Assembly (NCBI RefSeq): GCF_003666015.1
Contig: NZ_QPLT01000010.1
Coordinates: 1-64,000, forward strand
DNA length: 64,000 nt
Source of the DNA: Halorubrum sp. Atlit-26R
GTDB taxonomy: Archaea; Halobacteriota; Halobacteria; Halobacteriales; Haloferacaceae
Direction: 5' to 3'
The notes below the pieces were generated by a model. The model did no database searches, had not been told where the DNA came from, and saw nothing but the letters and a program-made list of their open reading frames with translations. The position numbers and the translations under genes are program-made. Below, one piece after another: positions 41,800-49,424 of the stretch (positions are counted from its first letter, which is position 1; each line of letters starts with the position of its first letter).

Positions 41800-43245
41800 T
41801 CAGTCCTCCAGCGTCCCGTTCAGCACCTTCGCGGCGACGAGTATCGGGTCCCACACCGGGCTGAACGGCGGGGCGTACGCGAGGTCCAAGCGCTCGACCT
41901 CGGGGACGGTCATGTCCGCCTCGATCGCGGTCGCGAGTGTGTCGATCCGGACCGCCGCGCGGTCGGTCCCGACGATGCTCCCGCCGAGGAGCCGCCCGGT
42001 GTCGCGGTCGGCGACGAGCGTCACGTCCGTCTCGGCCGCGCCGGGATAGTAGCCGGAGCGGGACCCCGCGGTCACCGTCTCGCTGACCGGGTCGAAGCCG
42101 GCCGCTTCCGCCTCCTCGGGGTCTAAGATTCCGACGCGGGCGGCCTCGGCGTCGAACGCCTTCACCGCCGCGGTGCCCGCGATGTCGCCGACGGGGGTCG
42201 GGTCGCCCGCGACCGTCGCGCCGATGGCCCGCCCGGCGCGGTTCGCGGTGAGGCCGAGCGGGAGCCAGTCGGGCTCGCCGGTCACCGCGTGACGCGCGGT
42301 CGCGCAGTCGCCCGCGGCGTATACGTCCGGGAGACTGGTGCGGCCGCGGTCGTCGACGCGGATCGCGTCGCCCGGGCCGAGGTCGACGCCGGTGCCCTCT
42401 AGCAGGTCGGTGTTTGGCCGGATCCCGACGCCGACGACCGCCATGTCGACGGGGACCGTCTCGGCGTCGCCGTCGCTCCCGCCCCCGACCTCGACCGCCT
42501 CGATCCGGTCGTCGCCGACGAGCGCCTCGACCGGTGCGTCCGTGTGAACCGTGACGCCCTCGGCTTCGAGCGCCGCCTCGACGCGGTTCCCGACCGTCTC
42601 CCCGAACGGCGAGAGGAGGTGGCCGGAGCGGTGGAACACGTGGACGTCCAGTCCGCGCTCCGTGAGCGCCTCCGCGACCTCGACGCCGACGTACCCGCCG
42701 CCGACGACCGCGACGGTCTCGGGGGCCGGCATCGTCGCGTTTCGCTCGACGCGCTCGCGGTCGACCGCGCTCACGTCCGCGCGGTCGGGGTCGTAGGCGT
42801 CCGGCTCGGCGACGTAGGCGTCGATGGCGGCCGCCGCGTCCATGTTATGTAGCGTGAACGCGCCGTCGAGGCCCCGCACGTCGAAGGGGCCGGTGGTCGC
42901 GCGCGCGCCGGTCGCGACGAGCAGGTCGCCGTACGCCTGCTCGGACCGGTCCCCGTCCGGCCCCTCGACCGTGACGCGCTTCGCGTCGGGGTCGACGGCG
43001 ACGACCTCGCGTTCGCGTCGGAGGTCGATCCCCCGCTCGTCGACCTCGCTCGGCGACAGCGAGAGGAGGTCCGACATGCGGTCGACGTAGCCCGCGATGA
43101 AGTACGGCATCCCGCAGTAGGCGTACGAGATCCAGCGGCCCTTCTCGAAGACGACGACCTCGCGGTCGGGCGCCTCGCGCCGGAACTTGCTGGCCGCGCT
43201 CAACCCCGCCGCGTCGGCGCCGACGACCACGAACGGATCGCTCAT
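41800..43245 (-). CDS. CoA-disulfide reductase/NADH oxidase family flavoprotein
   Basis: A 481-residue FAD enzyme. VVVGADAAGLSAASKF is the FAD fold, and the single redox cysteine is C44 in ISYAYCGMPYFIAG, as in CoA-disulfide reductases and NADH oxidases. The NAD(P)H fold is VAVVGGGYVGVEVAEAL and the second FAD motif is VYAAGDCATA. The C-terminal dimer domain ends with YAPPFSPVWDPILVAAKV. Being convergent with the coaD operon makes CoA thiol homeostasis plausible. Confidence 0.88.
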   Translation of the reverse strand: MSDPFVVVGADAAGLSAASKFRREAPDREVVVFEKGRWISYAYCGMPYFIAGYVDRMSDLLSLSPSEVDERGIDLRREREVVAVDPDAKRVTVEGPDGDRSEQAYGDLLVATGARATTGPFDVRGLDGAFTLHNMDAAAAIDAYVAEPDAYDPDRADVSAVDRERVERNATMPAPETVAVVGGGYVGVEVAEALTERGLDVHVFHRSGHLLSPFGETVGNRVEAALEAEGVTVHTDAPVEALVGDDRIEAVEVGGGSDGDAETVPVDMAVVGVGIRPNTDLLEGTGVDLGPGDAIRVDDRGRTSLPDVYAAGDCATARHAVTGEPDWLPLGLTANRAGRAIGATVAGDPTPVGDIAGTAAVKAFDAEAARVGILDPEEAEAAGFDPVSETVTAGSRSGYYPGAAETDVTLVADRDTGRLLGGSIVGTDRAAVRIDTLATAIEADMTVPEVERLDLAYAPPFSPVWDPILVAAKVLNGTLED

Positions 43246-43320
43246 GGCTGGACATCGACTGGCCGGGTGAAAAAGTCACGCCGTGGGTGCGGGGCGGGCG
43301 CGCGGCCGTCGACCGCGACG

Positions 43321-43380
43321 GCGACCGGCGTTGACAGTCGACTGCGACCGGCGTTGACAGTCGACCGCGACCGGCTTCGG
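43321..43380. repeat. 23-bp direct repeat (two units and a partial)
   Basis: GCGACCGGCGTTGACAGTCG followed by ACT or ACC occurs at 43321-43343 and 43344-43366. GCGACCGGC starts a third partial unit. It is a short local duplication in the spacer between the flavoprotein and the RNA-binding gene. Confidence 0.6.
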
Positions 43381-43386
43381 TCGCGC

Positions 43387-43824
43387 TCAGTCCTCGTCCG
43401 CGAGCCGCGAGAGCGTCTCGCGGGCGTTCGCGACCGCCTTCTCCTTTTTCGCCGGGTACGCCTCCACCTTCGTGCGGACGGTGATCCCCGGGCCGAGCCG
43501 GACCTCGTCGCGGAACGCCGCCTGCTTGTCGAGGCGGAGGAACAGCGCGCAGTTGTCGTCGACGCGCTCGTCGAGCTCGTCGAGGACGCGGTCGAGGTCC
43601 TCAAGCTCGGCGAGCCGGTCGAGCACGTGTCGCATCTCGTCGGCGCGCTCGACGCGCGCCGAGAGCACCACGATCCGGTCCCCGTGATGGCCCACGTTCT
43701 CGACGCGGTCGAGCTCGACGTCCTCGGGCAACAGGGTGCGGAGCGCCTGCTCGACGCGTTTCACGTCCTCGGTGGCGTACGAGAACGCGCGGAGGTCGAC
43801 GTAGTGGAAGGGGACTTTCGACAT
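43387..43824 (-). CDS. RNA-binding protein (archaeal COG1325-type)
   Basis: A 145-residue protein of the archaeal RNA-binding family annotated as exosome-associated. VPFHYVDLRAFSYATED opens it. HGDRIVVLSARVERADEM, FLRLDKQAAFRDEVRLG and ITVRTKVEAYPAKKEKAV follow. A role in RNA processing is inferred from family membership. It is followed in the same direction by a small SH3-like protein upstream at 43846-44034. Confidence 0.75.
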   Translation of the reverse strand: MSKVPFHYVDLRAFSYATEDVKRVEQALRTLLPEDVELDRVENVGHHGDRIVVLSARVERADEMRHVLDRLAELEDLDRVLDELDERVDDNCALFLRLDKQAAFRDEVRLGPGITVRTKVEAYPAKKEKAVANARETLSRLADED

Positions 43825-43845
43825 GCGGTGCGGGTGGGGGCGGCG

Positions 43846-44034
43846 TTACTCCTCGCTCTCGACGGCGTCGAGCGCGTCCTCCGGGACGCCCGTCTCCTGG
43901 CCGTCCTCGAAGCTGACCGTGTACGTCGCGTCGCCGAACATCGTCTCCATGACCTGCGTGATCTTCCCCGTCTCGCCGTCGTACTCGCTGTGTTTGTCGT
44001 GGAGCACGACCTCGTCTTCCTTCTCGAAGCTCAT
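43846..44034 (-). CDS. small SH3/KOW-like protein (DUF1918-like)
   Basis: A 62-residue protein. FEKEDEVVLHDKHSEYDGE, GKITQVMETMFGDATYTVSFEDGQETGVPEDAL has the beta-barrel pattern of small KOW/SH3 domains. The likely family is DUF1918-like, which is not asserted strongly. ATG 44034 is preferred over upstream in-frame codons because they fall before the homologous segment. Confidence 0.65.
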   Translation of the reverse strand: MSFEKEDEVVLHDKHSEYDGETGKITQVMETMFGDATYTVSFEDGQETGVPEDALDAVESEE

Positions 44035-44137
44035 GGCGTTCAGTTCCGGTGGGACGGTTAAAAGCGCGCGGATCCCGAGCGAGACGCGGAGGTCGAGCCG
44101 GCGGAGTCCGTGGGGCGCCGACACCTCCCCCATCGCC

Positions 44138-44719
44138 TCACGTCACCGCGAGCAGCGCCGCGCCGACCGCGACCATCAGCGCGATCCCCACCGCGAGCCA
44201 GACGACGGCGCTGTCGACGGCCATCGCGACGCCGACCGCGACGCCGACCGCGACCAGCCCGAAGACCGCGCCCGCGACCCCGCCGCGCCGTATCAGGCGG
44301 TCGAGGGCGTTCACCGCGCGCTGTCGGGCCGGCGGCTCCGGCGTGCGCTCCGGGGGCGCGGAGAGCTCCTCGTCGACGGCGACCGCCTCTTCGGGGGTCT
44401 CGGGCGACGGGTCGACCCGAACGTCGACGTACGTCGTGTTCGACCCGTAGCCGGTGACGATCTTCAGCTTGCCGCGAACGGCCTCGTCGACGTCGGCCGT
44501 CGAGACGTGGACGTGGCGGGTGGCCTCGTCGGCGACGAAGTGGTTGCCCTCGTCGAGCGCGGCCACCCGGTCGAGGTCGTCGTCGAAGTGGAGGTGGACG
44601 TGCGTCGAGCGCCCGCTGTTCTCGAGCACGACCGGAAACGGTCCGTCGGTGACGAACGAGTCCGGGGCGTCGATGTCGTGGACCGTCTCCCCGTTCAGTT
44701 CGACGTCGAGTGTCGGCAC
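44138..44719 (-). CDS. haloarchaeal protein with beta-rich domain and C-terminal membrane hairpin
   Basis: About 193 residues from GTG 44719 (an alternative GTG is at 44731). The N-terminal 105 residues look like an immunoglobulin-like beta domain (ELNGETVHDI, FPVVLENSGRSTHVHLHF, RHVHVSTADV, KIVTGYGSNTTYVDVRV). A Pro/Glu linker follows. Two hydrophobic helices (VAGAVFGLVAVGVAVGVAMA, AVVWLAVGIALMVAVGAALL) anchor it. Topology is probably tail-anchored. Function unknown. Confidence 0.65.
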   Translation of the reverse strand: MPTLDVELNGETVHDIDAPDSFVTDGPFPVVLENSGRSTHVHLHFDDDLDRVAALDEGNHFVADEATRHVHVSTADVDEAVRGKLKIVTGYGSNTTYVDVRVDPSPETPEEAVAVDEELSAPPERTPEPPARQRAVNALDRLIRRGGVAGAVFGLVAVGVAVGVAMAVDSAVVWLAVGIALMVAVGAALLAVT

Positions 44720-44815
44720 GGGTGGGACCACGACCCCGTACTAAAAAAAGATTCACACGAGCAACGAGTTTCCGGGTCGGTCGAGTCGACGCCGCGATAC
44801 GCCGGATTCGGGAGC

Positions 44816-45010
44816 CTACGCCGCGGCCTCTTCGCGCATGTCCGGCGGCAGGAGGTTCGGGATCCCGTCCTCGATGGGGTACGTCTCGCCGCACTCCGTA
44901 CAGGTGAGCGTCCCGGCGAGGACCTCCTCGTCGTCCGCGTCGTCGACGTCGAGTTCGAGGGTCGCCTTGTCGAGCGGACAGCAGATCACGTCCATCAGGG
45001 ATTCCTTCAT
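44816..45010 (-). CDS. Trm112-like small zinc protein
   Basis: A 64-residue protein. LMDVICCPLDKATLEL at the start and LTCTECGETYPIEDGIPNLLPPDM at the end match Trm112, the partner that activates SAM methyltransferases acting on tRNA, rRNA and release factor. CCP and CTEC are the expected zinc ligands, although the first pair is CC rather than CxxC. The partner methyltransferase is not next to it. Confidence 0.85.
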   Translation of the reverse strand: MKESLMDVICCPLDKATLELDVDDADDEEVLAGTLTCTECGETYPIEDGIPNLLPPDMREEAAA

Positions 45011-45154
45011 ACCGCTCGGTTGGGTTGGACCGATAAAAAAGCGTGCGGGTCGCGGCCGGTCCGGGGACATCGACGCGTCGAGGGCGGCCGGAACCGGCCG
45101 CCGCGAGCGACCCGGATAACAACCTCTTTGCCGCCGCGCGCCCCCCTCCGTGAC

Positions 45155-45439
45155 ATGGGCATCCCGGCGGAGCGTATCGAGCGGCTGTTCGCCCTCGCTC
45201 GCGAGGCGGTCGTCGACGACGAGTACGACCGCGCCCGCGAGTACGTCGCCCGCGCCCGCCGGGTCGCCGAGCGCAACCGCTGCGGCGTTCCCTCCGAGCT
45301 CTCCAGGCGCGCCTGCGACGACTGCGCCGTCTACCTCCGGCCGGGGAAGACGAGCCGCGTCCGAACGCGACCCGGCCGCGTGGTCGTCCGATGTCTGGAG
45401 TGCGGGGCGACGGCGCGGTACCCGTACGGCGAGGCGTGA
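45155..45439 (+). CDS. rnp4: ribonuclease P protein component 4 (Rpr2/RPP21 family)
   Basis: A 94-residue protein subunit of archaeal RNase P. An N-terminal helix pair (RIERLFALAREAVVDDEYDRAREYVARARRVAERN) precedes a zinc ribbon: C in RCGVP, C and C in ACDDC, and CLEC. Highly basic for this window, as expected for RNA binding. ATG 45155 matches the family start. Confidence 0.9.
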   Translation: MGIPAERIERLFALAREAVVDDEYDRAREYVARARRVAERNRCGVPSELSRRACDDCAVYLRPGKTSRVRTRPGRVVVRCLECGATARYPYGEA

Positions 45440-45480
45440 CCGCGGGGGCGGGAACGCGGCCGCGACGACGGCGCCCGGGA

Positions 45481-46161
45481 TTACTCGGCGCGCTCGCGCA
45501 GCCGTTCGAGCACCGAGACTGTCCCGTCCATGAATCCGTCCTCCACCACCTCGTCGGCGGCCTCGCGCGCGGCGTCGTCCGCGTTGGCGACCGCGTACGA
45601 CTCGCCGGCGACGTCGAACGTCGAGACGTCGTTCTCGCTGTCGCCGACCGCGACGAACTCGTCGGCCGCGAGGCCGAGCGCGTCGGCGACGACGCGGAGC
45701 GCCCGCCCCTTGCTCACGCCCGTCGACTTGACGTGGTAGGCGTAGCCGGTGTCGACGACCTCCACGCCGTCGGCGGCCGCGGCGACCTCGCGCAGGAGCG
45801 CCTCGTCCGCGTCGGTCGAGAGCGCGACCTCCGTCTCGCGCCACCGGTTCACGGTGTCGCCGTCGCCCCAGCCCACCTCGCCGCCGCGCTCGCGGAACGC
45901 CTCGACGACGGCCCGGGCCGCGTCCGGGTCGCCGACGACCGTCGTCTCGCCGTCGGCGTACGCGACGCCCCCGTTCTCCGCGATCACCGTCTCCTCGCGG
46001 CCGAGGAAGTGCGCGAGGGCGACCGGGTACGGGAACGCCTTCCCGGTGGCGAACACCGTCGGGGCGTCCCAGTCCGGCAGCAGCTCGAAGACCCGCGGAT
46101 CGATCCGGTGGTCCGGCGTCGTGAGGGTGCCGTCGATGTCGAGCGCGAGGGGCGGAACCAT
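45481..46161 (-). CDS. phosphoglycolate phosphatase, archaeal HAD type
   Basis: A 226-residue HAD hydrolase of the TA0175/archaeal SPP-like type. Motif I is ALDIDGTLT with nucleophile D8 and acid D10, ATGK is motif II, K146 region in GVSKGRAL motif III, and GDSENDVSTF motif IV. It hydrolyses 2-phosphoglycolate in characterised relatives. Element copy 5 with its TATA-like array sits just upstream of its start. Confidence 0.88.
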   Translation of the reverse strand: MVPPLALDIDGTLTTPDHRIDPRVFELLPDWDAPTVFATGKAFPYPVALAHFLGREETVIAENGGVAYADGETTVVGDPDAARAVVEAFRERGGEVGWGDGDTVNRWRETEVALSTDADEALLREVAAAADGVEVVDTGYAYHVKSTGVSKGRALRVVADALGLAADEFVAVGDSENDVSTFDVAGESYAVANADDAAREAADEVVEDGFMDGTVSVLERLRERAE

Positions 46162-46242
46162 ACCCGGGATCGGCGGTTCGGCGACAACTGTCTTCCGTTC
46201 GATCGGCTCTGGTACGTAGCGGAATCGAAGCGACCGAGTGGT

Positions 46243-46406
46243 TGTTTATAAATAGCCTGCGACTTCGCGACAAACGTTGCTAAATTCTCAGTCGCTCACT
46301 TATAAATAGTCGCTGGCGGATCGGCGGCGAACACCTCCAAAGCCCCCAGCCGCTCATTTATAAATAGTCGCTGGCGGATCGGCGGCGAACACCTCCAAAG
46401 CCCCAG
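46243..46406 (-). repeat. 57-bp tandem array with TATA-like motifs (three units, minus orientation)
   Basis: The CAG marker of successive units falls at 46404-46406, 46347-46349 and 46289-46291, so the period is 57-58 bases. TTTATAAAT occurs at 46245-46253 and 46357-46365, with TTATAAAT at 46300-46307. Units two and three share AACACCTCCAAAGCCCC with the element proper. The array starts about 80 bases above the phosphatase ATG. Confidence 0.72.
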
Positions 46407-46727
46407 TCGGCTCCGGTCGAGGGCCTCGTTGCGCTCCTCGCTCACTCCGTTCGCTGCGGTGCTTACTTCGGCCGTCTTCCCGGAGCCGACTGCCCCTTTG
46501 AGTCCCGCCCCTCCGGAAGACGTTCCTGCTCGCTTCGCTGCGCGGGCTGCGACTTCCGTGCTCCCGCTCGCTTCGCTCGCGGGAACGCACAGCAACCGCA
46601 CCTCACGCCTCCCCAGCCTCGTCGGTCGCCGTCGCTTCGCTCGGCGACCGACTCCCTCGCGCGTGCTGACTCGCGGCCGCCGGTGGCGGCCGCTCGCAGG
46701 CACACGCCACCGCGTCCATTTATAAGC
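46351..46727 (-). repeat. structured intergenic element, copy 5
   Basis: Ends carry CATTTATAAAT (left) and CATTTATAAGC (right), an imperfect inverted pair. CCAAAGCCCCAG is followed by a 13-bp stem CAGTCGGCTCCGG (46404-46416) with 46480-46492. CTGCCCCTTTGAGTCCCGCC and a module of about 100 bases shared with copy 1 follow (GACTTCCGTG, GCGGGCTGCG and related segments, reversed). CCTCCCCAGCCTCGTC, the 11-bp stem (46621-46631 with 46642-46652) and the GCGGCCGCC/GGCGGCCGC hairpin close it. Confidence 0.75.
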
Positions 46728-46803
46728 AATTGCCGCCGTCACTTACATCCTTTAAAAAACCGTATCGCTGCTGTTGATCCGGTTGGGTCGCCTCGGTTGG
46801 CCG

Positions 46804-47976
46804 CTATCCGGTCCGGACGCGGCGGTCGAACAGCTCGCGGAAGACGACCGTCGGGAACAGCGGCACGAGCCGGCTCGGCGGTCGGCCCTTCCCGTCGCTC
46901 TGATGGACGGTGACGCGTTCGAGCAGGCCGGCGTCGGCCAGCTCGTAGAGCACCCGCCGCACCGTCGACGCCGAGAGGTCGACGCCCGGGCGGGCGGCGA
47001 TGGCCTCGGTCGCCACGCCGACCGTCGACCGCTCCTCCTCCGAGAGCCCGGCGAGCTCGTAGAGGAGCCGCTGCCGGCTCTCGGGGAGCGCGAGCACGCG
47101 TCCCAGCGCCACGCAGGGGCGAGGGACGCCCTCGATGCCGGCGTCGACGTCGCCGGAGCGGACCGTCGACGCGCCCGCCCGCTCCGCGTTGACCGCCGCG
47201 CCCATCACGGCGGCGAGCGCGTCGTGGGCGTCGCCCGCGGCCCACTCGACGATCTCGCGGATCTGGTCGTGCGAGAGGGCATCGCGGCCGAGCCCGGTCG
47301 AGCACCGGCTCGTCAGTAGCTCGACGAGCACGTGCCGGCGGTACTTCGCGAACTCGACGGTGGTCTCCGGCTCCCAGTCGATCGCGTCCGGCGGGTCGCG
47401 GCCGATACAGGCCGGCGTGACCCGATCGCCCACGTCGTTCAGCCAGTCGATAAGCGTCGCCGCCGTCGGCGTCTCGGTCTCGTTCGTGTGGTCGACCGCG
47501 ACGACGAGGTCGGGGCCGGTGCGCATCGCGTCGCGCAGCGACTCGGCCAACTCCTCGGTCCCGATCCCGTGGTCCGGGACGGGCTCGTCGCTCATCGCGG
47601 CCAACATCGCGTGGTACAGTCGGAAGCGGGTCGACGCGTTCCGAGCGTCGACGTAGACGAACCCGGGGATCGTCGGCTCGACCGCCCGCGTCGTCGTCTG
47701 GATGGCGCGCCGCGGCCCGCTGTGGCTCGCCAGCCGGTCGAACAGCGCGGAGACGACCGCCGACTTCCCGCTCCCCTTCGGCCCGTACACGTAGACGCTC
47801 GGCGGGAGCGAGCCGGAGAAGGCGGGCTCGAACACGTCGAGGAGCCGCTCTATCGCCGGCCCGCGGCCGACCGGCGACTCGACGTGCCTGACCGGAGAGA
47901 CGGCTTCGAAGTCGGCGAGGACGCTCATGCCGGCGTCGTAGCCGAGCCGTCGCTCGATCCGGTCGTCGATGTTCAC
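46804..47976 (-). CDS. Cdc6/Orc1-like AAA+ protein with unusual Walker B
   Basis: A 390-residue protein of the haloarchaeal Cdc6-like type. Walker A is GPKGSGKSAVV at about residue 65. The Walker B strand reads LVVAVDH, with D162 followed by His instead of Glu. A C-terminal winged helix (VATEAIAARPGVDLSASTVRRVLYELADAGLLERVTVHQSDGKGRPPSR) suggests DNA binding. Start is GTG 47976 because GGAGG lies 7 bases upstream; an earlier GTG at 48012 is weaker. No origin-like repeats are visible next to it. Confidence 0.75.
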   Translation of the reverse strand: MNIDDRIERRLGYDAGMSVLADFEAVSPVRHVESPVGRGPAIERLLDVFEPAFSGSLPPSVYVYGPKGSGKSAVVSALFDRLASHSGPRRAIQTTTRAVEPTIPGFVYVDARNASTRFRLYHAMLAAMSDEPVPDHGIGTEELAESLRDAMRTGPDLVVAVDHTNETETPTAATLIDWLNDVGDRVTPACIGRDPPDAIDWEPETTVEFAKYRRHVLVELLTSRCSTGLGRDALSHDQIREIVEWAAGDAHDALAAVMGAAVNAERAGASTVRSGDVDAGIEGVPRPCVALGRVLALPESRQRLLYELAGLSEEERSTVGVATEAIAARPGVDLSASTVRRVLYELADAGLLERVTVHQSDGKGRPPSRLVPLFPTVVFRELFDRRVRTG

Positions 47977-48287
47977 GGCCGACCCTCCGAGATAGTCGAA
48001 CAAAACTGGCACGAAGCGGAGTCGGTGCGCGGTCGATCGCGGTCGCGATCGGCGTCGGCGGCAGGGACGTCGAAGGCGTTGGGTGCGTCGCGAGCGACGT
48101 GGCGGCCGCGAGCGGCGGCGACGGCGGCCGAGCGACGGCCGTCGCTCTCGATCCGAGCGCCTCGGCGTCCGCGTGTCCGGTCTGGTCTCATTGGTATTCG
48201 GCGGCTTGGTCGGAGGGTGCTTCGCGTGCGGAACGGTCCCCGGCCGCTACGGGAGGGCCGACGCGGCGTCGGCTCCCGCGAGCGGGC
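47977..48287. other. 311-bp spacer with a 16-bp palindrome
   Basis: No gene is supported here. AGCGACGG CCGTCGCT at 48131-48146 is a perfect 16-bp palindrome. No ORB-type origin repeat, TATA box or tRNA is evident. The Cdc6-like gene reads away from this spacer and glpX converges on it from the right. Confidence 0.4.
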
Positions 48288-49424
48288 TCAGAGGTACCCG
48301 GCGTTCGGCAGGACGCCGAGGATGGCGAGGACGCCCACGACGAGCATCATGATCGCGATGGCCATCGCCGGCGGGTCCACGTGGGTTCCGGAGTGCGAGT
48401 AGAACATCCGCTGAGTGACTTCGCCGACGAGGCCGCTGAGGGCCCCGAGGACGCCGCCGGCGAGCAGCGCGACGACGGCGCCGATCGTGCCGACAGACGC
48501 GAGCGGCGTCACCGCGCCGATATCCCCGAACGCGCCGACGCCGAGGACGGCGCCGACGGAGCCGAGCAGGGTGATGTGGTGTGTCACCGGGATCTTCTCG
48601 ACGCCGAGGTTCAGGAACAGCAGGCTGATCGCCGAGATACCGTAGCCGAGGAAGATGCTCCCCGTCTGCAGGTAGATGTACCCGCCGAGGATACCGCCGA
48701 CGAGGCCGATGGTCGTGACTCCGGCCCACTTGTACTGGTGGGGGAGCCACGGCTCGGTCGCCGGTCGACCGGCGTGTTCCTCGGGGCCGCCGTCGGCCTG
48801 CGGGTGCATGTCGCCGCGCTCGAACGGCGACATGTCGAGCAGACCCTTTCCGGCGGGCTTGCCGACGATCGGGTAGCCGAACACCGGGCGGGCGAGGAAC
48901 GCGGTCGCGAACACGGACACCGCGATGAAGTCGGTCGGCGGCGTCATCTCTAACACGTTGATGAAGAGGCCGTTGGCGACCCGCGTGATCAGCATCCCGA
49001 GCACGCCGAATATCGCGCCCACGGCGAGGATGTCGGGCTTCGTGCCGAACGCGTACGTGATGTCCTTCCCGAAGTGGTAGCCGCCGTCGGCGGGGTTCAT
49101 CTCGGGGTACTTCTTGCCCGCGTACGCCGAGGCGGCCACGCCGCCCGCGAACGCGATGTGCGGGCCGGTGATCGCCCCGAACCCGATGACGCCGGTGATC
49201 CCGGCGGCGAGTTCGCCCGCGGGGATACCCTCGATCGCGCCGATCTGTCGCTGGAGGATGCCGATCCCCTCGCCGAGGAAGACGACGAACCCGGTGAAGA
49301 TGAACGCCGGGAGCGCGCCGATCGCGGCCCCGAACGCGCCGCCCGCCAGCGCGGTGATGAGGAGCATGACGAACAGCTTGGTCTCGATCCCGAGGACCGG
49401 GATCTGGAGCAGCAGCTCGTTCAT
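48288..49424 (-). CDS. glpX: putative glycerol-uptake membrane protein of the glp cluster
   Basis: A 378-residue multi-pass protein with about eight hydrophobic segments, e.g. LFVMLLITALAGGAFGAAIGAL, GITGVIGFGAITGPHIAFAGG, AVGAIFGVLGMLITR, FLGYGISAISLLFLNLGV and AIAIMMLVVGVLAILGVL. The loop with HPQADGGPEEHAG is cytoplasmic-looking. It starts immediately after the glpK stop (TAGATG). Its counterpart beside glpK in Haloferax has been named glpX and proposed as a transporter; this is from memory. Confidence 0.75.
   Translation of the reverse strand: MNELLLQIPVLGIETKLFVMLLITALAGGAFGAAIGALPAFIFTGFVVFLGEGIGILQRQIGAIEGIPAGELAAGITGVIGFGAITGPHIAFAGGVAASAYAGKKYPEMNPADGGYHFGKDITYAFGTKPDILAVGAIFGVLGMLITRVANGLFINVLEMTPPTDFIAVSVFATAFLARPVFGYPIVGKPAGKGLLDMSPFERGDMHPQADGGPEEHAGRPATEPWLPHQYKWAGVTTIGLVGGILGGYIYLQTGSIFLGYGISAISLLFLNLGVEKIPVTHHITLLGSVGAVLGVGAFGDIGAVTPLASVGTIGAVVALLAGGVLGALSGLVGEVTQRMFYSHSGTHVDPPAMAIAIMMLVVGVLAILGVLPNAGYL

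Noticed and set aside
46804-48287. Replication origin beside the Cdc6-like gene
   Set aside because: I found no ORB-like repeats or AT-rich unwinding region in the spacer. The gene is a Walker-B-variant paralogue.
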